In this document: one piece after another, positions 13,001 to 23,925 of the stretch | How positions within the stretch are numbered: position 1 is the stretch's first letter | Layout of the letters: each line of letters opens with the position of its first letter | DNA from: Scolanthus callimorphus | Taxonomy: Eukaryota > Cnidaria > Anthozoa > Actiniaria > Edwardsiidae | Length of the DNA stretch: 64,000 nucleotides | Direction: 5' to 3' | NCBI GenBank assembly: GCA_033964015.1 | Contig: CM066920.1 | Coordinates: 5,485,912 to 5,549,911, forward strand | Made by a program: the position numbers and the translations under genes | Notes under the pieces: generated by a model | What the model was told of the DNA's origin: nothing | Seen by the model: the letters and a program-made list of their open reading frames with translations, nothing else | Databases searched by the model: none

Positions 13001-16000
13001 ACAGAGTCTTCGCTACCGTGCACAGAAGACGTCCCCACGTGTGGGGACACTTGCGATAAGGACCTGGCATGTGGTCGGCATTCTTGTACCCAGAGGTGCC
13101 ACATGGGACCCTGTGGCACGTGTCGTCAGTTCGTTAATAAAAAGTGCAGATGTGGAAAGCGGGAGAAAAACGTGCAGTGCTGTCTGGAGTTCCTGTGCGA
13201 AGTCAAATGTACTAATATGAGACAGTGTGACAGACATCAGTGCAAACGGAAGGTATGTCTGCAACATATAGGGGGGGGAGTGTGGGCTACCATGAATCTG
13301 TCTTTGAGTGTTGTTCAATTGTCACCGAAAACACATTAAAGGGGCACTCGAACACTTGCCTGACAAGCAAATAATTTAAATCGCAAATCCAATACCATCC
13401 TCTTGATAATAGATAAAAACACTATAGATGTGTATTGATTTAACAGTTAAAAGGTCATTTAACAAACCTGGACTGTTATTTTGGTTATTCCCAGTAATTC
13501 AAATGATTAGAATTATACTACTTTTTGACAGGTTGTACAAAAATTAAGCGTGCAAATGCCCCTTTAGAAATTGGCCAATCAGAGTCCATTCTCAAAGTCC
13601 TGAGGATCGCGCGTTTCCTGTCCACGTTTTGGTAGTCGGCACGTGTTTTTTTTCTCGGACGTAGAAAGTGTATGTGTTCTAAAGGTCTTATATTATAATT
13701 CTGCAAATTTCCTATTGTGGGCTGGCATTCTGGTTGGTGCCTCTCTGGGTTTATAACAATCCAGGTTCTAAATACCACGTACAACCATAATAACTGTCAA
13801 TCATCTGAATCATGATGTAGTGTTCGGCTTCCTGTTTTCCAGATCGATTAATTTCACCTTGTGTTTTCAAATCCTGGTTTAACAAATGTCATTAAGATGT
13901 TCTAGAAAACCCTCTGTTTTACAAAAGAAGAAAATATTTTAATCCTTGTTGTGCTGGAGACTAATGGAACAGAACAAGGCATATGGTTGGGTCATGTAGG
14001 AGCTATGGAAACACAAGATAGAACGAGAATACAATAGAACTATGAGGTGCATCAATCCAATAGCGTTAGATCTTACGAGCAGCTGCTACATAACTGGTAT
14101 TGTTTCAGTTTTTATATTCATTAGTTAATGATAACTAGGAAACTTCTTTAAAAAGAGTACATAATTTTGCTGCTCGAAAGGATATTGAAAGGCACGGCTT
14201 CAGGTCAAGCTGGGTTGGTTTGGATTACGAGAATCGGCACAACTTGCTAGTACTAGCATATCCACTGAGCCGCCATTGAAGGCCTTTGCAAATAGCAAAG
14301 CGCAAAAGAAGAGTAAAGTTACCAGAGCATATACGCCAAACATCAATTGAGGAGTTTTTCCGAGGCTATCAAGGCTATTGCCGTGTACAGCAAAGCGCAA
14401 AAGCAAAGTAAATTAAACAGTTATATGTGGACTTCAATTTAAGAATTCTACGAGGTTATCGAGGCTTGCTGCGTACAGCAATGTGCAAGCGGAGTAAAGT
14501 ATATGGACCTTAATTGAGCAATTGTTTTTCTGCCGAGGTCATCCAGGCCATTACCGCATACAGAAAGTACAAAAGCAGAGTAAAGTGCCATCAGTAACGT
14601 GAGCATCAATTACGAAGTTCTGCCCATGGTATCTTTTCACTGTTAATACCTCAGTTGTCTTCATTTCGCGATGAAACCCTGGATAAACACCTCTTATACG
14701 CAAGACGAGAAGTGCCCAAGTGCTCGTATCCTTACATGGGACCCTGAACTCTTAGATGGGTCTGCGTCTAAGTCTTTGATAGGTGTGGTCGTGGTTAACC
14801 TGCTTTCGTTGCCATTCACTATATTCCTCAACGCTCTAGTCGTGTATGTGGTCCTTTCAAAGGCGTCTCTCCGTAGCTTGAACTCGAACGTTGCGCTCTG
14901 TTTACTGGCCACAGCGGACTTTCTTAAAAGTGCAGTAACTCAACCTCTTTTCATAGCAAGGGAAATCTTTCACCTTTCTCGTTTCGGTCTGCCTTGCGCC
15001 CTAGATTATGTTTTTAACACTTTGGTGTATATATCTGTTGGTTGTTCTTTTGACTTTGTTGCTTTAGTAACGTACGACAGGTTCGTCGCAGTGCTTGAGC
15101 CTTACAAGTACCCTACTCGCATAAATAGTACCAAACTTGTCGCATATGCTGTACTCTGTCTAATCACAAACACTATTCTTGTACTGGGAAGATTCGCCGA
15201 TTTGCAAAGTGTGGTGTTTATTTTCGGGTGGAGGGTTCTGTTGCTGTCGGGTATATTTTGCGAGTGCCTCTGTATTCTATACTGGAACGTGCGGATTCTT
15301 TTTGAAGTTCGCAGACAGAAAATAGCCATTGCCGCGGCTCAAACTACCAGCGAAATCCGCCAACGAAAAAGAGAAAACAAAGCGGCGAAAACAGCTGGGA
15401 TCTTAATTGCATGCTTATTTCTCAGCTACAGCCCTTTCACAATTGTACTGTTATTAACAGTAATAAAAGGGGGATCGAACAGTAAGATTTCGTTTTCGCT
15501 TTTGCCTTGGAGTGAAACTGTTTTGTTGCTTTCCTCATTAGTTAACCCTCTTGTATACAGCTACAGAAATAGAGATCTGCTCCGTGCGGCGCTGAAGTGC
15601 CTTGGTTGGACTAATAGAAGAAGGATGTCTGCCGAAGTATTGTTCAGTAGAGCAGATAACTCGCAAAATCGCACCAGAGCTATCGAGGACATAGTGGGGG
15701 CAACCGAAAATCCCCAGGGAGGGGACCATGGAGAGGAACATTTGACTGTTGTCCACAAAAATGAAGACGTAAGAAGGGATACAAGCATCGAGGAACGTAA
15801 AAGCGACGAACCCGGCCCAGAATTACCGCAGATAGTTGAGTTCGCAGGAGGTGCAAATGGACGCGATACATTCTGAACATATGTGGAATGGTTACGAAGC
15901 TCGGGATACTTCAAAGGATGGCCATTACGTGGAGTGGATTTCACTGTACTCTGTAAACTAGTGTAAACGCAGTAGAAATGTCTTGCGTTCTCTACAAGTT

Positions 16001-19000
16001 TCTCTTGGTCTAGGTCTAGGTCTTTGCTTTCTCGTCCGCTCTAACAGTCAAAAAGAAGATGTAACAGAGGAGTGATAATATATATAATATATATAGGTCT
16101 TTGTTGTAATAATGAAGTCTTGATATAAGAAATATAGAATTTAGAAAAGGGACCATTTACAGCTGCCGTGTCACATGTCCAATTTGAAAGGCGAAATATT
16201 CTAAGCTCCTTGGGTAAGAACCGTAATGGCAGGGCTTGAAATTAACTTTTCTAGGCAGTCGCCCAGGCGATCAAGACTGAACATTTAATCGCCTTAGCAT
16301 CGTTTTTGGTTGCCTGAAAAACATTTTGGTCGCCGGGTATTTTTTGTCAATTTCGGTTGCCTGTGGAGAGGTTATTTCTGTCACATTTTTGTCATTTGGG
16401 TGCCTGTGGTGGTGTTATTTGTGTCCACATTTTCGTCTTGTTTTACGTCCTTTACTTGTAATGAGTGGCAACGGTAGCATGTTGTTACTGATCCCATTTC
16501 TGTTCGCTAGCGCGTATCTGAAAGGCTTTTTATCATCAGCTGGTTGCAATTTCAAGCCCTGAATGCAAATTCCAATAGTCTAGAGTGTGTTTCTGTTCTT
16601 GTCCCCATCTTTTTAGACAGCTTGCAGTCCCTTCTTTGGCGAACGTCCGTGAAAACGAGCGCGTGGAAAGCCAGAGGCGCGACGATGTCGTGAAGTGCCG
16701 AAGGTACGAGCGAGTGCCGAAGGCGCGATGCAGTGCGTTCTCGCGCCTTCGGCTCTCGCTCGTACCTTCAATACTTCATCGGCGCTCGTTTTTTCACGCG
16801 CTCGTTTTCACGGACATTCGCCAAAGAAGGGACTGCAAGCAACTTTTCAATCTTTAGGGTAAGAACTTTAATGCAAATTACTATCTAGTGTGGTTTCTCT
16901 TCTTTTCCCCAAGAAGAAAGCGAAAAAAAATCAATGCGTGGAAGGCCTTAGCAGCTGTGTGTTCTACGCTGCGGGTTTAGGACCACCCTAAAATGTATTT
17001 GTTTATTATTCATTTATTTAGTTAGTTATCTTCCTTGGGATGGGTAGAAAGACTGTCGCCATCATTTCCTTAGTATTTTTATACGTCCATATTCCCGTTT
17101 ATACTCCGCCGCTCACTTTCAGCAGCTAATATTCTAAGCTTCAAACAAAACCATATAAGTCTCCCGAAACAAATGCCTTTTTGAAACAGTGCCTGGACGT
17201 CGTCATAAAGGGTGCAAGAATGACAATTCTCTCTCTTCCCTTGCACCTGCCAGAATTACATGGTTCATTCACTTTTATTTGCAACTATAAATGCATGATT
17301 CGCTTTTGTATGCAGATGTGCTCAAGTGCACTTTACGATTCATTTTTTAAGCCCACGCGCTTATTGTGTAATGACTTTTTACTGCTTATTATCGTTCCCT
17401 GTGAACTAGTTTCTTCCTTTGGGATCTGCTATCCTAGTTCTAGCTTTGGATTTTCTAGTCTTATTATCTACGAAGAGTAGAACTACAAGAGAATTGAATT
17501 CCTGGAAAATGAGCCATACACCAAATAACAACTGGTTTCCTGGAATAACCGAGAATCGGACGTGGTACACAGCCGTGCGCGGTCGACATCGCCACACGAC
17601 AAAACCTGTGCGTTTCTTTTGAGTTCCTCAAATGGCTGAAGTCATTTTAAGCCTTGCCAAGCAAAGAGGGTCCTAATACAGAATTTAAGATTTTGGGAAA
17701 TTTGTTAACCCTGTTCTAGAATCTGTGAAAATTCACAAAAATGTTCCCCCTGTTCTAGTTGGAAAACCGTAACTTCCACCAAAATTGGTCAAAGTAAGCA
17801 GTGAAAAATAGATATAAAATACACATATGAGCCCCACCAAGCATACTTTCGAGAAAAATGCAGCACAATTCCTTATGAAATTGGATGTTTAGACTGCCAG
17901 ATCTCTGCCATACGAAAATTGGATAACAAAATTTTAATATCTCAGTGTTTAGATACATAAAGTAGCTACCTAACACTTTCAAAACAGACATTTGACAAAT
18001 TACTCTATAAGTTCCCTTTTCGCTTGGTGAGGCCCATTTGTGATGGTGATGTTTGTGTTTCAGTGCTGTGACGGAAGTTGTCCACCATGCGAACAGATAT
18101 GCGGGCGAACGCTAAACTGCAAGAACCACAAGTGCCCTTCCCAGTGCCACAGAGGTAGGGAAATATTGAGAATATAGCTTGATCAAACGCTTTTCCTGAC
18201 TGCCTGTGGCTACGGCCTGAGGAGGCCGGTTCCACCGATAATAATTGATGGCTGCAAATAAATAGGTAAAAAACTAGTTAAGGAAAATTCCCCCATTGAT
18301 ATCCGTGTTAAGGTCCGTGTTACCTGTGCCCCTGACTGTAAACGTCAAGTGTTTCTGTGACTCTTACTGACCTCACCCTCCCGTCCCAGCTCCATGTTAC
18401 CCGTGCCCCCTGACTGTCAACGTCAAGTTTACATACTGACCTCACCCTCCCGTCCCAGCTCCATGTTACCCGTGCCCCCTGACTGTCAACGTCAAGTGTA
18501 CATACTGACCTCACCCTCCCGTCCCAGGTCCATGTTATCCGTGCCCCCTGACTGTCAACGTCACGTGTTTCTGTGGTTCCACGGTACTGACCTTGCCGTG
18601 TGGGCGGGAGAAAATCACTAAACCACCGCGGTGCAGCGAACCTTGCAAGTAAGTCACACTATCAGTCCACTACGCTCAAAAGACGCTTCCTTGCGTAACA
18701 GGTTGAAATCTGCACAGAAAAAGTGAATGAAAATGTAGAAACTAGAGATACCGGTCGATAGATTGAATGGATTATATTTTTAACAGTGCGAATTTACCTT
18801 GCAGTAAATAGCCAGGGGCGTACATAGATTGTAAAACGTCACAGGCACAGCCTGTACGCGTACGTTGGAATTTGCAAGTGTACAGGCAAAGAATGCAGTG
18901 AGTGCTTAGTGTACAGGCCAAGAATGCAGTGTGGTATTTGTACCAAAGTCCCTCAAAACTTTGCCTATAGGCTGCGAACGCCACTGAGAGCAGCGTTCAC

Positions 19001-22000
19001 TGAATCGTGAAAATAGCGTAATTTATACACTAGGCCTCTTACTCACTCACCTCTCAGTTCAGATCATCACAGGATCAGCTCATCTAGAAAAGTGTTTCAA
19101 GCCACACATCTGAGTGGTTTCATCTGAGACATTTCATGGTGTAAATGTTGCACTGTGCTTTCTATTTTTGTAGACATCCATCAAACTGTCATCATCCACA
19201 GAGACTGGTAAGTCGTGCAATAGACCAAGTGGAATTCACTCGTCATGTAATGAATTTATCTATAAAATCGCTTAAGATCGTATATAACATATTTGATGCT
19301 TGCTGACAGTTATTCTATCATCTTAGCCTCACCGCTGTCATTTTGGCGACTGTCCGCTATGCAAACAGATTTGCAAGTGCCATCTTCCCGACTGTAACCA
19401 CGCATGCCCGGAACGTTGTCATGACTACGTACCAGTTGAGGCCAAAATGCCTATCGTAAGTGTTGGTCTTCCTGTGTTGTTCAAAAGCGCCCGCGATTGC
19501 GTCACAAACGTTGATTAGTTGGAATTGCTTAATTACCGCGCACTTGCTCTTAAAACTTTTCATAGGGATTGAAGAACAAATACTGGAACATAGACGATAC
19601 GAAAATTGTATTTCATCCAAGTATCGTCGACGAAATATTCTATCATGTCCAATGCTTGGCAAACGTGTCTTACGTGAAATTCTCTCGCCCAACGTCAGGC
19701 GTACGTTTTACCTGAATGAGTCACTGATATATATTTTTTCGTTTCCTATTGTAGGTAGCAACAGGGAACAGTTTACCGAAACCGACATTCGTAGCGTTGA
19801 AGTGCCCTCCTTGTCGCGAACCCGTAAAATGGTAAGTAGTCCAGGAATCGCCGGTAGATTTAAGTAAGGTTTTGGCGGATCGCGCCGGATCTTTCGCGAC
19901 TTTTTCAGCAAAGTGACTACACACAAAAAAACAAAGATATGTCTTATTTATATATATGGTCAATCTCCATGTGTGAGCGACCGAAAATTTTTAGTAATAT
20001 TTCTTTTTCTGCCCTACACATTAAGTCAGCGGCTTATTCTCACCCGCGAGATCATTTGTCGCCCAGTGCGACATTTTTTTCCTGCGACAATTTACGCTCC
20101 ATTCGCGCGCCTGTGCCAAGTACTCTCGATATCCAAGTGTACTAATGTTTGTGTTGTGTTTATAGGAGTTGTTATGGAGAACACGAGGTAAGAATTAATC
20201 CTACTTTTTCCTTGATCCTTGAGTGTGGAAATGCACATTGCGTCACCTCGTGAAACCGTCAACGCATACGCGAGATTTGATACACAGCCATTTAGGGAAA
20301 GAACGTCTTGCACTTACCCCAATGCTCAAATTTAGAGCCTCCCCCGCGAGTTGACGAACCGGGAAGCTCTTACGAGAATGGTTACGAACAGCCTTGCTCA
20401 TTAGTAAAGCGGAAGCTTCCTTCGAGCCAGTTTTTGTTGTGTATGCCGGCAATGTTTTCGAAATTATCCTTTTTAGGTGCGTTGTATGCGTTGTATTGTG
20501 GGCGGAAGGTCTACACGGATACAAACAAAATTATTAGCGAAACCTTAAAAACCCGAACAAAGCCAGAATAGGCCAAGATTTGGGAAATGAAAATAAAACT
20601 AATCCACATTCTGTGAAGATGCAATGTTTATTTGTTTTGCTTTTTCCTTGTTTCCAGGAGCATTCATTTCCGTGCTCTCAGGCGCGACGGTATTCCTGTG
20701 GTCGACCTTGCGGGCGCCAACTGCCTTGTGGGAATCATCTCTGTCAGCTGGAGTGTCACTACGTTACCATGGAAACCAGTAAAACTGAGGTTAGATATTT
20801 GCTTGTTTCAACGATGCTAACATACACAGCTACTTCAGGAGCTACTTTTACCTGGTTGACGTATTTGAACAATTCTAGTACATTTAGGCTGTAATCCGCC
20901 CCTCCGCGAGCTCTTGCCTTACATTGTCACTATCATCCAATGTTTGATGTTCTGTCGCCTCTGTTTTAGGCTGGTCAGGAATGCCAGGAATGCGAGCAGC
21001 CCTGCAACATACCACGCCCAACTGGGTGTACGCATCCATGTCCCCGACCATGTCACCCTGGTAAGATCACGCACTTTTTATGTTTGTCTTTTAGCTTCTC
21101 TGATATCTTGAACGACAACCTTTGTGCTTCTTGTACGGCATCAGCCATCTCGTTAGGCCATTTTTGGTAACAAACCATCGATTTAGTTTGGTATTTTCGG
21201 TTACATCACTCAAGCCGTCTGAGCAAATCAGATCCTTGTTCTGTTTCGCCCAGCGCAGTTAGTTGGCTTCCTTCACGACATTTGATTGGTTTCCGCTGTG
21301 AGGGAAGCCTGCCGACTGCATAATGCAAAACGGGCGAATTAAATAGTACATAAAACTCCAAAATGAATTTACGTTTGTTGAACATTGGTCTCGACACAAA
21401 TGTTTCGACTTTAACTTAAAACCACTACTACGAATTGTGGATGCATCGTAATGGCTTGAAAAATTAGCGCATCCCACCGAGAAGCGATCACTTTCTCTAA
21501 GAATGTCTTTATTAAAAACTGTTGTTTCTTAATAGGAAAGTGTTCCGAGTGTAAACAGATGATCAAACGAGCCTGCCACTGTGGCCTGATGTCAGTTTAT
21601 ATACGTTGCAGGTAAGGAATTAGAGCGAGATGTAGGGACTAGACTTTAGATTAACCGATACCAGCCTCAACAAATGTACAAACTGACTTCAACGACGTTG
21701 ATCATCGTTGAAACGGTTTACACTGTTGCTGACACTAGACACGTTCATCCTATAAGTAGGTGTGGTTTTTGGTGGGGCATTTTCCCCCAAGCTAGAGATG
21801 CTTGAAATTTAATTACTGCGGCTTTCATAACTCTGCACCGTCGACTGATTTATTGTGTTTTCAAAGCGCGCGTTCCCTGAATCAAGCATCTAAGCAACTC
21901 GGTAGTTTTTGCAAAACCGTTGAATGATGTTTGTGGTTGTTAAGTGTTAGTTGTGTGATCGGAGGAAGCTGCTAAACACGGTTTGAAAGTTTGCTTCAGA

Positions 22001-23893
22001 GTTCGCAGAATCGTATAAATCGCAGTAAAATGCTTACTCTGTTAGCGTGAACATGGTAAAGAGCAGATTTCGTATGGCTGTGAAAAGTGCCGCGAGAAAG
22101 TTGTGTCACGCCGCGACCGCGACCGCGACTACGCGATTTCATTCCGTATCTACAGCAGGCCAGGTTCCGTGTCGCGATCGCGACAGTGCCGCGACTACGC
22201 GATTTCATTCCGTATCTACAGCAGGCCAGGTTTCGTGTCGCGATCGCGAAAGTGCCGCGCTGTGTCGCGGCATTTTTCACAGTCATACGAAATCTGCTCT
22301 ATTAATATTCACACAACGTTGACGATCATGTAGGTTTTTGTTATTTGCATTTTCAATTTCTACAGCCGATTGCGTTTGATCGTTTTACCCTAACAGTTCG
22401 CACGTTACGTTTGAACGTTTGAAAGTTGCGTTGTCAGACAAAAAGTCGGACGTTTCCCAGGGCAACCGCCATGTGTATTTTTCACTGACCAATCAGAGAG
22501 AACAGAACTCTTTGGTTCGCCATAGAAACGTCTTGTTTCATCCTAGAAACGCAACTTTCAAACGTTCAAACATAACGTGCAAACTGTTAGGGTAAAACGC
22601 TCAAACGCAATCGGCTGTATTAATCAACGCTTCCCTAGCGAGTGGACGATCGCTGATGACGAAGCACGTGACCAGCTCATGTCCTGCAAGAACCAGTGCC
22701 CGAAGAATCTCTCGTGCAGCCATCGGTGCGCCGTCGAGTGCCACTCGGGAAAGTGCCCGGATACGATGGTGTGCAGCAAGAAGACTACAGTACGATGCCC
22801 TTGTCGGCGGAAGAAGAAGGTAAATCTAGTGTCAGATGTCGCTGATTCTGAATCACTTTATTTTGCACTACTTTTCTGACGCCCAAATTTTGTGATTCAA
22901 TAGCTACTTCATTCTCCTCATAATCCTGACAGATTGCTATTTCAGGAGTGTTTAGCCTGGTTCAGGATAGCGACATAGAGCAGATTTCGTATGACTGTGA
23001 AATGTGCCGCGACACGGCGCGGCATGGTCGCGCCACGGAACCTGGCCTGCTGTAGATACGGATTTTAAAAATTTAAAAATCGCGTAGTTGTTCGAGGCAC
23101 AACTTTGTCGCGCACTTTTCACAGTCATACGAAATCTGCTCTTACTACAAAAAGAACCCTTATGCTGCGACATGACGTCATAAGAGACGTAAGCAGAACA
23201 CAGCGACATAGCAAGAAATAACGTGTTTGTTGCCTTATGTCGTTGTGTCAGCAATTGCGTAATGGATGAGAAAAATCTCGTGTCGGATTCAGACGTCTTC
23301 TCTCACAAAGTGAGGTACGATCAAGCGCGAAAGGATGGCGGAAATTCAGGGGGCCGAGTACGTCCCAACAAACTAGAGGTAACTAAACTGAATGGTCTCC
23401 ATCAAGTATGTTTGAATATTACTCTTGTAGGACTTCCCATGTTACCGCATGTTGTCCGGTGAAGTTAAACTGGAGTGTGACGAGGACTGCAAATCTTCCA
23501 AGAGGCGACAAGATGAGGAGAACGCTGCCATAAACAGGAAGAAAAAAGAACAAGAGGAACGGGCGCAGAAGGTAGTGCCTTTCAACATTCGCTCATTTTC
23601 CTAGAAAAAACTACTATGAAGTGGTTTTTGTATGACTGTCGCGAGTAATGGACGATTCCAGCTATAAGCGCGCGCGCTCTTCTTTATTCAGAAATGTCCA
23701 AGCCGTGTCCCACAACTACCAGAATGCAGCGCGCGCTTTTTTAGCAGAAGCACGACTGGCTCAGTGTTACGGCGCTGGGTCTCTCACCGCTGTGGTCCGA
23801 GTTCGACTCCTGGCCGAGGAAATTTTCTTTCTGTTCTGGTCTCAGTCGAAATTGGTTCATATTGTGGGTTGAACGTTGTTTTCCTGTGTTTCA

Positions 23894-23925
<32 letters not shown>

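Larger units (their letters stand above)
15877..18063. other. Intron remainder with several small inverted-repeat elements
   Basis: Apart from the elements at 16230-16562 and 16620-16840 listed separately, the stretch from the GPCR stop to the next NFXL1 exon shows only AT-rich intron with a short AT dinucleotide patch near 16078. I see no convincing exon. Confidence 0.5.

Noticed and set aside
14200..14406. Minus-strand 68-codon frame with a hydrophobic stretch
   Set aside because: No start context, splice sites or similarity. It lies in repetitive intron just upstream of the nested GPCR.
22060..22333. Overlapping Arg/Ala-rich open frames
   Set aside because: They are translations of the CpG-rich palindromic MITE and have no independent support.
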